From Atopobium sp. oral taxon 199 str. F0494 (GTDB taxonomy: Bacteria; Actinomycetota; Coriobacteriia; Coriobacteriales; Atopobiaceae), in assembly GCF_000411555.1 (NCBI RefSeq), contig NZ_KE150486.1:124001-188000 (forward strand): a stretch of 64,000 nt of DNA. Direction: 5' to 3'. The first letter of the stretch is position 1, and each line of letters opens with the position of its first letter. Below the pieces are notes generated by a model that did no database searches, had not been told where the DNA came from, and was given only the letters and a program-made list of their open reading frames with translations. Positions 43,185 through 51,746 of this stretch are shown piece after piece. A program made the translations under genes and the position numbers.

Positions 43185-44105
43185 ATGAGCCAAGACAAGC
43201 CTGTCTCAGCGGGGAAGGTTTCCGTGCCCGACATCGTGATTATTACCGGCATGTCGGGGTCCGGGCGTACGCAGGCGCTGCATGTCTTTGAAGACATGGG
43301 CTATTACTGCATCGATAACCTGCCGCCGGCGCTCATCCTGCAGCTTGCTCATGTGGTGGGAATCAATTCAAGCATCGGGCGACATCTGGCCGTTACCTGT
43401 GATTTACGCTCACAGGGTCTCTTTGACGACATGCTTGAGGTCCTGCATTCGCTTGCTGATCATGAGCTGACCTACAGCATGGTCTTTCTCGACTCGACCG
43501 ACGAGGTCATCATGCGCCGCTATGACGAGAACCGTCGCCGGCATCCGGTGGCGCACCGGGGAGAAACACTGGAAAAAGCCATCAGGCGTGAGCGCAAGCA
43601 GCTTGCAGCGGTGCGTGAAGCGGCCGATGTGGTGATTGATACGTCTACCATGCGCACGACAACGCTTCGTAATCGTCTGCGCCGTATCTTTTCGAAACTT
43701 TCCGACCAGCAGCTTCTTGAAGTAAGCGTTTTCTCGTTCGGCTTTAAGCATGGCATGCCCGTTGAAGCGGATCTTATGATTGACGTGCGCTTCTTACCCA
43801 ATCCGTTTTACGATCCGGAAATGCGTGTGATGACGGGGCTTGACAAGCGCGTTGCCGCCTATGTGCTCGATAATCCGACGGCCAAGAAATTCTTGAAATC
43901 GTGGTTTGAACTTTTAGACGTAATTATGCCGGGCTATGTCGCTGAAGGGAAGTCGCACCTCTCTATCGCCGTTGGTTGCACGGGAGGTCAGCACCGGAGT
44001 GTGGCTATCGCAAAGGCGACCGCCGAGCATCTTCTGCAGGCGGGGTACCGTGCTACACTTTCACATCGTGATCTTGCACGCGCCAATACGCGAACAGATG
44101 GATAG
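43185..44105 (+). CDS. rapZ: RNase adapter / nucleotide-binding protein RapZ (YvcJ family)
   Basis: 306 aa. Walker A GMSGSGRT at residues 22-29, ENRRRHPVAHRGETLEKAIRRER in the middle, and the C-terminal sugar-phosphate-sensing domain SFGFKHGMPVEADLMIDVRFLPNPFYDPEMR and AVGCTGGQHRSVAIAKATAEHL. In E. coli it links GlcN-6-P to RNase E; in Gram-positives its role is less clear. Usually followed by yvcK and whiA; here yvcK is absent and whiA comes next. ATG 43185 with AGAGGGAG ahead. Confidence 0.94.
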   Translation: MSQDKPVSAGKVSVPDIVIITGMSGSGRTQALHVFEDMGYYCIDNLPPALILQLAHVVGINSSIGRHLAVTCDLRSQGLFDDMLEVLHSLADHELTYSMVFLDSTDEVIMRRYDENRRRHPVAHRGETLEKAIRRERKQLAAVREAADVVIDTSTMRTTTLRNRLRRIFSKLSDQQLLEVSVFSFGFKHGMPVEADLMIDVRFLPNPFYDPEMRVMTGLDKRVAAYVLDNPTAKKFLKSWFELLDVIMPGYVAEGKSHLSIAVGCTGGQHRSVAIAKATAEHLLQAGYRATLSHRDLARANTRTDG

Positions 44106-44129
44106 CGGATAGCGCGCGTGCGGCAGCGA

Positions 44130-44159
44130 CAACGTGTGCGCGATTGCGCTCGCACGTTG
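44130..44159. other. Hairpin between rapZ and whiA
   Basis: CAACGTG (44130-44136) pairs with CACGTTG (44153-44159), with an inner GCGC/GCGC pair. No T-tract follows. Possible mRNA processing or attenuation structure; function unknown. Confidence 0.35.
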
Positions 44160-44194
44160 GTAAAGCAGCAAAAGGGGAGCGATAAAGAGGGTCT

Positions 44195-45172
44195 ATGTCA
44201 TTTACCGCTGAGGTGAAAAACGAACTTTCGCGTGTGCCTTCCTCGTCACAGGAAGCTGATCTCGCGCAGCTTTCAGCGCTCATGCGCGTTACGGGCACGC
44301 TGTCCTTTCATGGAGCTCGCAACTATACCGTGCGCATCGTAACTGAGACAGGTACTGTTGCCCGCACTGTGGTAGCGCTTGCGCGTCAGCTCTTTGGTTT
44401 GGGCACGTCGATTGAGTATCGACGCTCTATCATGCATAAAAAACGCAACTATCTATTGGAGATTTCCAATCAGCAGGCGCTCGGAGACGCTCTGGTGGCT
44501 CTTGGCATTTTGACGCCCGAAACAGGTATTCAACAGGGAATTCCGCGCCAGCTTTTGTATACCAAGCAGGCTCGGGCAGCATTTGTACGGGGCGCTTTTA
44601 TGGCGGGAGGTTTCGTTGCCGACCCGCGCAAAGATTTTCATTTAGAGATTGCGGTGACAGGCGAGCGTTTTGCTCGCGACCTTGTGGCACTTATCGCTAC
44701 CGCAGGCATTACCGCACGACTCAATCACCGCAACCGCCATGTACAGCGACTGGATCGGACGAAAGAACTGTATGCGGTGTACCTGAAGAGTTCCGACGAC
44801 ATTATCGCTTTTTTACGCCTCATCGGCGCCGAAAACATGGCAAAGGTGGTGTTCGCGGCGCGTCAGATGAAGCTCGTGCGCAACAATGTTAATCGCGGCG
44901 TCAACGCTGAAGTGGCAAATCAAAAGCGCTCCTCCGACGCGGCCGCCTCTCAGCTTCGTCTGATTGAGCGTGTCGAGAAAATCGTGGGTATCGAGAACCT
45001 TCCCCCTGCGCTTCAGGAGTTTTGCCGCGCTCGCCGTGAAAGCCCCGAACTGTCTCTTGCAGCGTTAGGTGACTCTTTTGTGCCACCTGTCTCAAAATCA
45101 GCCATGTACCACCGGCTGCTGCGCTTGGAAAAAATTGTTGAAGACGCAGAAAATTTCAATAACTCCGTTTAA
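44195..45172 (+). CDS. whiA: Sporulation/division regulator WhiA
   Basis: 325 aa. N-terminal LAGLIDADG-like homing-endonuclease fold without nuclease activity (SFTAEVKNELSRVPSS..., KKRNYLLEI, FVRGAFMAGGFVADPRKDFHLEIA) and a C-terminal helix-turn-helix (ESPELSLAALGDSFVPPVSKSAMYHRLLRLEKI). WhiA is nearly universal in Gram-positives and controls division genes, with ftsZ a target in streptomycetes. The gap promoter overlaps its stop codon. Confidence 0.94.
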   Translation: MSFTAEVKNELSRVPSSSQEADLAQLSALMRVTGTLSFHGARNYTVRIVTETGTVARTVVALARQLFGLGTSIEYRRSIMHKKRNYLLEISNQQALGDALVALGILTPETGIQQGIPRQLLYTKQARAAFVRGAFMAGGFVADPRKDFHLEIAVTGERFARDLVALIATAGITARLNHRNRHVQRLDRTKELYAVYLKSSDDIIAFLRLIGAENMAKVVFAARQMKLVRNNVNRGVNAEVANQKRSSDAAASQLRLIERVEKIVGIENLPPALQEFCRARRESPELSLAALGDSFVPPVSKSAMYHRLLRLEKIVEDAENFNNSV

Positions 45173-45198
45173 CTTTTCGGCGAGTGCGGTAATATAAA
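45169..45198 (+). promoter_or_regulatory. Probable gap promoter
   Basis: TTAACT (45169-45174), 18-base spacer, TATAAA (45193-45198), about 70 bases before the gap start. The -35 overlaps the whiA stop codon. Confidence 0.6.
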
Positions 45199-45267
45199 CG
45201 GTGTATGGTGTAAATGTTGTATGGTCGTTGGGGAGAAGCCCTGACGTCATCGAAAGGAGCATTACAT

Positions 45268-46293
45268 ATGGCAGTAAAGGTTGCTATTAACGGCTTTGGC
45301 CGCATTGGTCGTCTTGCTTTCAGGCAGATGTTCGGCCATGAGGGTTCCGAGATTGTTGCTATCAACGATCTTACATCCCCTGAGATGCTTGCCTACCTTC
45401 TGAAGTATGACTCCACTCAGGGCAATTACGCTCGCGACCACAAGGTTGAGTCCACCGACCACTCCATTGTTGTTGACGGCCATGAGATTATCATCTACAA
45501 GGAGGCGGACGCAAACAATCTTCCTTGGGGCAATCTCAACGTTGACGTCGTACTTGAGTGCACCGGCTTCTACACTTCCAAAGAGAAGGCACAGGCCCAC
45601 ATCAACGCTGGCGCCAAGAAGGTCGTCATCTCCGCTCCTGCGGGCAATGATTTGCCAACCATCGTATACAACGTCAACCATGAGACCCTGACCGCAGATG
45701 ACAACATCATCTCCGCGGCTTCCTGCACCACCAACTGCCTTGCTCCTATGGCAAAGGGCCTCAATGATTTTGCCCACATCGTTTCCGGCATCATGACTAC
45801 CATCCACGCGTACACGGGCGATCAGATGATTTTGGACGGTCCGCAGCGCAAGGGCAATTTCCGCCGCTCTCGTGCGGGCGCTGAGAACATCGTTCCCAAC
45901 TCCACCGGTGCCGCCAAGGCAATCGGCCTTGTTCTTCCTGAGCTCAACGGCAAGCTTATTGGCGCCGCTCAGCGCGTTCCTACGCCTACCGGCTCCCTTA
46001 CCAACCTCTATGCCGTTGTTGACAAGAAGGTCACCGCTGATGAGGTCAACGCTGCTATGAAGGCGTATGCCCAGACCATTCCTGAGACGTTCGGCTACAA
46101 CGAGGACCAGATCGTTTCTCGCGATATCGTCGGCGAGACCCATGGTTCCATCTTTGACGCTACGCAGACCATGTGCAACGATCTTGGCAACGGCCAGACT
46201 CTCGTTCAGGTTACCTCTTGGTACGACAACGAGAACTCCTACACTTCTCAGATGGTCCGTACCATCAAGTACTTCGAGAAGTTCGTTGCGTAA
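45268..46293 (+). CDS. gap: Glyceraldehyde-3-phosphate dehydrogenase, class I
   Basis: Glycolytic enzyme, 341 aa. NAD-binding [15 protein letters not shown] at the N terminus; catalytic C153 in [65 protein letters not shown] is canonical. ATG 45268 follows GAAAGGAGC and fits the family N terminus. Codon choice is strongly biased, as expected for a highly expressed gene. A long open frame on the opposite strand is a by-product of that bias. Confidence 0.97.
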   Translation: MAVKVAINGFGRIGRLAFRQMFGHEGSEIVAINDLTSPEMLAYLLKYDSTQGNYARDHKVESTDHSIVVDGHEIIIYKEADANNLPWGNLNVDVVLECTGFYTSKEKAQAHINAGAKKVVISAPAGNDLPTIVYNVNHETLTADDNIISAASCTTNCLAPMAKGLNDFAHIVSGIMTTIHAYTGDQMILDGPQRKGNFRRSRAGAENIVPNSTGAAKAIGLVLPELNGKLIGAAQRVPTPTGSLTNLYAVVDKKVTADEVNAAMKAYAQTIPETFGYNEDQIVSRDIVGETHGSIFDATQTMCNDLGNGQTLVQVTSWYDNENSYTSQMVRTIKYFEKFVA

Positions 46294-46315
46294 GCGCACG
46301 CATATGTGACGCCTT

Positions 46316-46352
46316 GGCGCGGTCGCAGCATCTGCCGCGACTGCGCCTTTTT
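46316..46352 (+). terminator. Terminator after gap
   Basis: Eleven-base stem GGCGCGGTCGC / GCGACTGCGCC (one G-T pair), 10-base loop, then TTTTT. Confidence 0.85.
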
Positions 46353-46354
46353 AT

Positions 46355-46374
46355 TAGAACTGTTTAGAACTGTT
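46355..46374 (+). repeat. Tandem 10-bp repeat ahead of pgk
   Basis: TTAGAACTGT twice in direct tandem, followed by TTG. It lies in the 165-base gap-pgk space and could be a regulator site; 10-bp spacing would place both copies on the same helix face. Confidence 0.4.
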
Positions 46375-46458
46375 TGTCTGTGAATAATGGACCGCGGGCG
46401 CTTCTCGCGAGATAAGACGTGCCGGAGTCCAAAAAGTTTTGAGAGAAAGAGGATTGAC

Positions 46459-47649
46459 ATGGCTTTCACAAAGAAGACCGTTCGTGACGCCGATGTCGAC
46501 GGTAAGCGTGTCCTGATGCGCGTTGATTTCAACGTGCCTTTGAAGGACGGCGTCGTGACCGATGACACCCGTGTCCGTGCAGCCCTGCCTACTATTCAGT
46601 ATCTGCTTGATCACAACGCCAAGGTTATTTTGATGAGCCACCTCGGACGCCCTGACGGTACCGGCTTCCAGCCCGAGCTTTCACTGCGTCCTGCCGCCGA
46701 GAAGCTCTCCGAGCTTTTGGGCAAGCCCGTTCTGTTTGTGGAAGATACCTATGGCGAGAAGGCCAAAGAAGCCGTTGATTCCCTTGAGAATGGCCAGGTT
46801 CTCGTTCTTGAGAACGTCCGCTTTGACAAGCGCGAGAAGAAAAATGACCCGGAGATCGCAAAGATTCTTGCCTCCTATGGCGACATCTTTGTCCTCGACG
46901 CCTTCGGTACCGCTCACCGCGCGCAGGGCTCTGTGGTTGGACCTGCCGCGTACCTGCCTGCTTACGCCGGCTTCCTGCTTGAAAAAGAGGTAGATACACT
47001 GACCTCTATCTTCGCGGATCCCGCCCGTCCTTTCGTCGCCATTGTCGGCGGCTCTAAGGTTTCTTCCAAGATTGGCGTTCTCGATCACCTGATTGACTCT
47101 GCCGATACGCTCATTATCGGCGGCGGCATGGCGTACACTTTCTTCCTCGCTAAGGGCTATACCGTGGGAACTTCTCTTCAGGAGCCCGACTGGGTTGAGC
47201 CGGCAAAGAAGATGCTTGAAAAAGCAGAGGCTAAGGGCTGTAAGATTTTGCTCCCCGTTGACAACATTGTGGCTGACCACTTTGGCGAGGACGCGCAAGG
47301 GGAGGCTGTCAATTCTGACAACATTCCCGCTGACCGCATGGGTATGGACATCGGTCCTAAGACCGTGCAGCTGTATACCGATGCCATCGAGGGCGCGAAA
47401 ACCGTTTTCTGGAACGGTCCGATGGGCGTTTTCGAGTTTGATCAGTTTGCAAAAGGAACTGAAGCGGTTGCTCGTGCTATCGCGGATTCTGATTGTACGT
47501 CCATCATCGGCGGTGGCGATTCTGTTGCCGCTATCAATAAGTTTGGTCTTGCCGATAAGATGAGCTGGATTTCCACGGGCGGTGGCGCCTCTATGGAGCT
47601 CGTTGAAGGCAAGGCTCTTCCTGGAGTGGAGGCGCTTCTCGATGCGTAA
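46459..47649 (+). CDS. pgk: Phosphoglycerate kinase
   Basis: 396 aa, ATP-generating step of glycolysis. Motifs: RVLMRVDFNVPLKDG, VILMSHLGRPDGTG, ENVRFDKREKKNDPE, VGGSKVSSKIGVLDHL, GGGMAYTFFLAKGY, WNGPMGVFEF and the ATP-site IIGGGDSVAAINKFG. ATG 46459 follows AAAGAGG. It ends overlapping tpiA by eight bases. Confidence 0.97.
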   Translation: MAFTKKTVRDADVDGKRVLMRVDFNVPLKDGVVTDDTRVRAALPTIQYLLDHNAKVILMSHLGRPDGTGFQPELSLRPAAEKLSELLGKPVLFVEDTYGEKAKEAVDSLENGQVLVLENVRFDKREKKNDPEIAKILASYGDIFVLDAFGTAHRAQGSVVGPAAYLPAYAGFLLEKEVDTLTSIFADPARPFVAIVGGSKVSSKIGVLDHLIDSADTLIIGGGMAYTFFLAKGYTVGTSLQEPDWVEPAKKMLEKAEAKGCKILLPVDNIVADHFGEDAQGEAVNSDNIPADRMGMDIGPKTVQLYTDAIEGAKTVFWNGPMGVFEFDQFAKGTEAVARAIADSDCTSIIGGGDSVAAINKFGLADKMSWISTGGGASMELVEGKALPGVEALLDA

Positions 47650-48409
47650 CCGTATGATTGCCGGCAATTGGAAGATGAACAAGACGTTCTCCGAGGGCGT
47701 TGTCCTTGCTCAGGGCATTGTCGACGAGCTTGCAGGAGGGACCGGCGCCGTTGACGTTGTCATTGCTCCTCCCGCGGTCGACCTCAAGGGCGTTTCGGAG
47801 GTGCTCAATCAGGCCGGTTCTTCTGTGGCTCTTTCCGCGCAGAACGTGTATTGGGAAGAGTCGGGCGCGTATACCGGCGAGCTTGCTCCGGCGATGCTCG
47901 AATCTGTTGGCGCAACCTACTGCATCATTGGTCACTCTGAGCGTCGCGGCTACTTTGGTGAGACCGACGAGGACGTCAATCGCAAGGCCAAGGCGTTGAT
48001 GGCTCACGGCATTACGCCCATTTCCTGCTGTGGCGAGCCTTTGGAGGTTCGTGAAGCCGGTGGTCACGTTGCGTTTGTCGTCGAGCAGATCAAGGCTGAT
48101 ACCGCAGGTCTTACAATTACTGACCCGTCCAAGTATGTTATCGCATATGAGCCTATTTGGGCTATCGGCACCGGCAAGACCGCTACGGCTGATGACGCGC
48201 AGGAAGTCTGCGGTGCTATCCGCAAGACGCTCGTCGAGATCTTTGGCGCTGAGACGGCACAGAGCATCCGTATTCTGTACGGCGGCTCGGCAAAGCCCGA
48301 GAACATCAACGGCTTCCTTGAGAAGGAGGACGTCGACGGCGCTTTGGTGGGCGGCGCGTCGCTCAAGACCGATTCCTTTGCCGCTATGGTAAAGAGCGCC
48401 ATGAACTAA
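47642..48409 (+). CDS. tpiA: Triosephosphate isomerase
   Basis: 255 aa TIM barrel. Substrate-binding NWKMNKTF, catalytic His in IIGHSERR, catalytic Glu in IAYEPIWAIGTGKTAT, and phosphate loop LYGGSAKPENINGFL, GALVGGASLK. ATG 47642 overlaps the pgk stop by eight bases and gives the family start RNRMIAGNWKMN. Confidence 0.97.
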   Translation: MRNRMIAGNWKMNKTFSEGVVLAQGIVDELAGGTGAVDVVIAPPAVDLKGVSEVLNQAGSSVALSAQNVYWEESGAYTGELAPAMLESVGATYCIIGHSERRGYFGETDEDVNRKAKALMAHGITPISCCGEPLEVREAGGHVAFVVEQIKADTAGLTITDPSKYVIAYEPIWAIGTGKTATADDAQEVCGAIRKTLVEIFGAETAQSIRILYGGSAKPENINGFLEKEDVDGALVGGASLKTDSFAAMVKSAMN

Positions 48410-48433
48410 GGACGGGACGGCGTAGGCACTGGG

Positions 48434-48542
48434 CTTAAGGCGCTATGCGCTGAAGGTTGTTATGCGCTGCGAGTCTGAGGCCGTTATGCGCCACGAGCTT
48501 AAGGCGCTATGCGCTGCGAGCCTAAGGTGCTACGCACTGAAG
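48434..48542 (+). repeat. Degenerate tandem array of five 18-24-bp units after tpiA
   Basis: Units at 48434, 48456, 48474, 48498 and 48521 share a core like TAAGGCGCTATGCGCTG and end in CGAG or GAAG. Each core can fold as GCGC-TAT-GCGC. The array lies in a 289-base gap between tpiA and secG with no ORF or T-tract. It may have arisen by repeated slippage; a transcript-stability role is possible. Confidence 0.65.
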
Positions 48543-48698
48543 CGTGGACATACGCATTTTGCGTAAATACACACATGTCGTGTCTCAAAAGGGCACGGCA
48601 TGTGTTATTCTATTACGTCAGTTTGCGCTTGCCGATGTACGAGCTTCTCGCCGACCGGCCTGCGCGGCAAAAATGTAAGCATCAAAAGGAGACTTTTC

Positions 48699-48956
48699 GT
48701 GGGCGTACTGAATACTATTTTGCTTGTGCTGCTTTTCATTTCCGGCATTCTGACCGTTTTTCTGGTGCTGGCGCACTCAGGCAAGGGAACGGGCATCTCG
48801 GACATGATTGCCGCGTCCATGTACAATTCCAATGCGGGCACCGGCATTCTTGAAAAAAATCTTGACCGTCTGACTGTTATCACCACTGCAATTTTTATTA
48901 TTTGCATCGTTATCATGGCGCTTACCTTCCCCTTGGGGACTATGGGTATTAATTAG
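48699..48956 (+). CDS. secG: Preprotein translocase subunit SecG
   Basis: 85 aa with two membrane helices (ILLVLLFISGILTVFLVLA and LTVITTAIFIICIVIMALTF) joined by the family loop HSGKGTGISDMIAASMY. Accessory subunit of the SecYEG channel. GTG 48699 follows AAAAGGAG; the longer frame upstream has no ribosome site. Location after tpiA is common in actinobacteria and clostridia. Confidence 0.9.
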   Translation: MGVLNTILLVLLFISGILTVFLVLAHSGKGTGISDMIAASMYNSNAGTGILEKNLDRLTVITTAIFIICIVIMALTFPLGTMGIN

Positions 48957-48991
48957 CGTATTTGTCCTGCGTATTGTTATGGATTGGCGAG

Positions 48992-49023
48992 CCGGCGCTT
49001 GTGTTTTGAGCGCCGGTTTTTTA
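48992..49023 (+). terminator. Terminator after secG
   Basis: Eight-base stem CCGGCGCT / AGCGCCGG, 9-base loop, then six T. Confidence 0.88.
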
Positions 49024-49144
49024 TGCCTGTTAATGCATTTCCGAGAAACGAGAACAACTGGAAAAGCGAGAAGCGAGAAGCAAGAAGGGTCATCGAGAAA
49101 TCCAGGCAGTTTTTCCTACGGTTTCAAACTTCCGGGGCTCCCAG

Positions 49145-49269
49145 TTTCCAAAAAAGTGCATGAGTTGTGATATGAAAACTCCTAAAAAAGGCATCAGTTG
49201 TGATAAATCCCCTAAAAATGTCATGAGTTGTGAAATCTTTTTATCACAACTGTGGCACTTTTTTGGAAA
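49145..49269. repeat. Foldback repeat element with alternative pairing
   Basis: AGTTGTGA occurs three times directly (49163, 49196, 49226) and once inverted (49243-49251). Left arm 49145-49171 and right arm 49243-49269 are 27 bases each and complementary except for three central bases. The middle copy can also pair over 12 bases with the same right arm, and the third over 8. It sits in a 563-base intergenic stretch (48957-49519) with no credible ORF. Looks like a small mobile or structured RNA element. Confidence 0.65.
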
Positions 49270-49447
49270 TGGTAGGGAAGCGGCGCAGGAGCGGCGCGGA
49301 AGCGGCATAGAAGCGGCAGGGAATTCGAAGGGCATCAAGCAAAACGGCGAGAAGTGACTTTCCAAGCGATGCCAAAAGCCGCGCGCTGTCACAGTGCCTT
49401 GTTACGTTGTGTTTATTATGTTGCGGTTGTTACGTAATTGTTTCTTC

Positions 49448-49487
49448 TTGCACAAGTAATTAAAAAGGGCGTATATTCATATGAATA
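49448..49487 (+). promoter_or_regulatory. Promoter of the first orphan binding protein
   Basis: TTGCAC (49448-49453), 18-base spacer, TATATT (49472-49477). A 14-bp palindrome TATTCATATGAATA (49474-49487) overlaps the -10 and the expected start point and may be an operator. TTGTTACGT occurs twice upstream (49399 and 49427). Confidence 0.62.
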
Positions 49488-49519
49488 TTTGTAGGCCAAT
49501 AAACGGAATAGGTGATTTT

Positions 49520-51289
49520 ATGGCTAACAGTCTGACCCGTCGATCTTTCTTTGAGGTTTCTGGTCTTGCTGCAGCAGGTCTTGGACTTACCGCCTGCGGT
49601 GGTGGCAACGGAACTCAGGGAGGCTCCGGCGATACGGGAGTTGAGCCACAGGACGGCTCTCCGGCAACGACCGCTCTCGACAAGCTTCCGCTTCCTGAGA
49701 AGGGTAAGACCTACAACAACCCTAAGAAGCGCGACGAAGTCAAAGACGACGGTACGGTAACGCTTGCTATCAACGAAGTCGGCCCTAACTGGAACTATTC
49801 AAGTCTTGAAGGTAATACAACCTACATGAACTGGATGTGGTCTTTGTATATGCCTATTAATCTGGTTAGTGCCGATGCGACTGGCTCTACGTACACTCCT
49901 AAAGCCGACTACATCAAATCACTTTCTTCCGATGAGTCTTCAGGTAAGCAGATTATTACCGTTGTGTATGCCGATCAGGCTAAGTTCAACGACGGCACTG
50001 ATATCGACTGGAAAGCGTTTGAGACTGTATGGAAGTGTCTCTCTGGTCAGAGTGAGGACTATCAGGTTGCCGCTACTGACGGCTGGGATAAGATTGAAAC
50101 GGTTGCTCAGGGTGATACCGCCAAGACCGCAGTCGTTACTATGAGAGAGCCGGTTTATCCGTATGAAGCTATCGTAAGCATGGTACTTCACCCGGATATC
50201 GTTGACGTTGATACGTTTAACAGCGGATTCTTGAATAATCCGCATGTTGAATATGGCGCTGGTCCTTACATCGTTGATTCGTTTGATGACACTCACGCCA
50301 CATTCAAGCCCAATCCTAAGTGGTGGGGAGATGCTCCTAAATCCACGACGGTAACATATAAGCAGATGGAAGCTCAGGCTACCTTCAATGCGTTCAAAAA
50401 CGGCGAGATTGACTCTGTTGGTACGGGCCTTTCCGGTACCGCTGAGATGCTTTCCAACTTTAACAGCATGGATGACGCTCAGATTCGCCGTGGTCTTTCT
50501 ACTTCTATTGCGGTTATTGAGATCAATTCTACGCGTGGAGCGCTTCAGGATCTTGCGGTCCGTAAGGCGTTCTGCCAGGCAGTTGACCCTGCGACTATTG
50601 TTTCTATCGTCTTCCAGGGTGTCAACTGGTCCGAGGATGCTCCGGGCTCTATGCTTATCCCTTATTGGGCAGACGGCTATGAGGACAATCGTCCCGATGA
50701 TCTGAAGAATCTTAAAGACGCTTCCGCTCGTACCGCAGCTGCAAAGAAGACGCTTGAAGATGCAGGCTATACTGCGGGCTCTGATGGTATCTATGCAAAG
50801 GGCGATACCAAGGCAAGCTTCTCCTTTACCACCTTTGGTGACTCCACAACCGTTAAGAACCGTTCCGCTGCTATTCAGAAGATGGCAAAAGACGCCGGTA
50901 TCCAGGTTGACATTGACAACCACGCCTCTTCTGAGTTCTCTAAGATTTTGAGCTCTGGCGCATGGGACACCTGTCTCTTTGGCTGGAACGGCACCACAAC
51001 CTCCATTTGGAATGGTGTCCAGCTCTATGGTTCTGAGTCCTCTTCCAACTTTGGTAAGCAGGGTACCGCTGAGACCGATGCCGAGTTTGCGAAGGTTCCT
51101 TCTATCAAAGACAAGGCCGAGCAATTCAAGCAGTGCAACGCTACCGAGAAGAAGCTGATGGAGACGTACGCCTATCTGCCTCTGTTCACCGGTCCTGACT
51201 GCTCTGTTGTCAAGAAGGGTCTGGCAAACTACGGTCCTGCGCTCTTTGAGGATCCGGCTGTTACCAACCTTGGTTGGCAAAAGGACTAA
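49520..51289 (+). CDS. Tat-type lipoprotein, oligopeptide-type ABC substrate-binding protein (orphan, copy 1)
   Basis: 589 aa. Signal region SLTRRSFFEVSGLAAAG with twin arginine and lipobox LTAC, then a Gly/Asn linker and a full SBP_bac_5 domain (AKFNDGTDIDWKAFETVWKCL, NPKWWGDAPKSTTVTYKQM, DLAVRKAFCQAVDPATIVSIVFQGV). No permease or ATPase is adjacent, so it must use a transporter elsewhere, possibly the operon at the window start. Same length as copy 2 (51747) and clearly a paralogue. ATG 49520 has ATAGGTGA upstream, mirrored in copy 2. The surrounding codons favour T-ending forms, perhaps reflecting high expression. Confidence 0.88.
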   Translation: MANSLTRRSFFEVSGLAAAGLGLTACGGGNGTQGGSGDTGVEPQDGSPATTALDKLPLPEKGKTYNNPKKRDEVKDDGTVTLAINEVGPNWNYSSLEGNTTYMNWMWSLYMPINLVSADATGSTYTPKADYIKSLSSDESSGKQIITVVYADQAKFNDGTDIDWKAFETVWKCLSGQSEDYQVAATDGWDKIETVAQGDTAKTAVVTMREPVYPYEAIVSMVLHPDIVDVDTFNSGFLNNPHVEYGAGPYIVDSFDDTHATFKPNPKWWGDAPKSTTVTYKQMEAQATFNAFKNGEIDSVGTGLSGTAEMLSNFNSMDDAQIRRGLSTSIAVIEINSTRGALQDLAVRKAFCQAVDPATIVSIVFQGVNWSEDAPGSMLIPYWADGYEDNRPDDLKNLKDASARTAAAKKTLEDAGYTAGSDGIYAKGDTKASFSFTTFGDSTTVKNRSAAIQKMAKDAGIQVDIDNHASSEFSKILSSGAWDTCLFGWNGTTTSIWNGVQLYGSESSSNFGKQGTAETDAEFAKVPSIKDKAEQFKQCNATEKKLMETYAYLPLFTGPDCSVVKKGLANYGPALFEDPAVTNLGWQKD

Positions 51290-51397
51290 CTGCTATTGCG
51301 CTGGAATTTCGTGAAGGGTTTTGCTGAGAAAAACTTTCTTGATTTTCTCGCGTGCAGCGCAGTGGAATGTGTTAGTATATCCCTCGCTGCAAGGCAT

Positions 51398-51488
51398 GTC
51401 GGAGTGGCGGAATTGGCAGACGCGCTAGCTTGAGGTGCTAGTGACTTACTAAACGGTCGTGCGGGTTCAAGTCCCGCCTCCGACACCA
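51398..51488 (+). tRNA. tRNA-Leu(GAG)
   Basis: Acceptor arms GTCGGAG and CTCCGAC, discriminator A, encoded CCA. Anticodon stem CTAGC/GCTAG with loop TTGAGGT, anticodon GAG at 51432-51434. A class II tRNA with a long variable arm; T arm GCGGG-TTCAAGT-CCCGC. Confidence 0.95.
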
Positions 51489-51498
51489 TGGAAATGCG

Positions 51499-51525
51499 GC
51501 GGACCTCTTCGGAGGTCCGCTTTTT
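51499..51525 (+). terminator. Terminator after tRNA-Leu
   Basis: Perfect 9-bp stem GCGGACCTC / GAGGTCCGC with TTCG tetraloop, then TTTTT. Confidence 0.92.
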
Positions 51526-51613
51526 GTCTGAATGTGACGTAATCATCTAAGCGGGCGTGTATCCTGCAGTGCCCCGCAGCGCCCTTCAATATTCTGCAGC
51601 GTCTTTCCTTTGT

Positions 51614-51704
51614 AAACAGCTCGTTTCCAAATGTTAAACAATCTGTTTCCACATATTAAACAACATGTTTCCGGCTAAAGACCCATTTTTTGATTTGTTA
51701 CAGT
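51614..51704 (+). promoter_or_regulatory. 22-bp-periodic operator array and promoter of the second orphan binding protein
   Basis: Three 13-bp dyads AAAC-N5-GTTT begin at exactly 51614, 51636 and 51658, each followed by CC. Two have five-base half-sites (AAACA...TGTTT). The even 22-bp period puts all sites on one helix face. An extended -10 TGTTACAGT (TACAGT at 51699-51704) lies 28 bases after the last site. Strong candidate for cooperative repressor or activator binding. Confidence 0.65.
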
Positions 51705-51746
51705 GAGCAAATCAACTGTTCGTCTCGTAATGGAATGGGTGATCTT

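Noticed and set aside
45262-46299. 345-aa open frame on the - strand opposite gap
   Set aside because: Artefact of biased codon use in a highly expressed gene; low-complexity translation, no ribosome site, and the + strand gene is certain.
48509-48853. 114-aa open frame overlapping secG in another frame
   Set aside because: It covers the tandem array and runs out of frame through secG, whose translation is clearly the real one.
49145-49269. CRISPR-like repeats
   Set aside because: Only three direct copies with irregular 33- and 30-base steps, no true spacers, one inverted copy, and no cas genes in the window.
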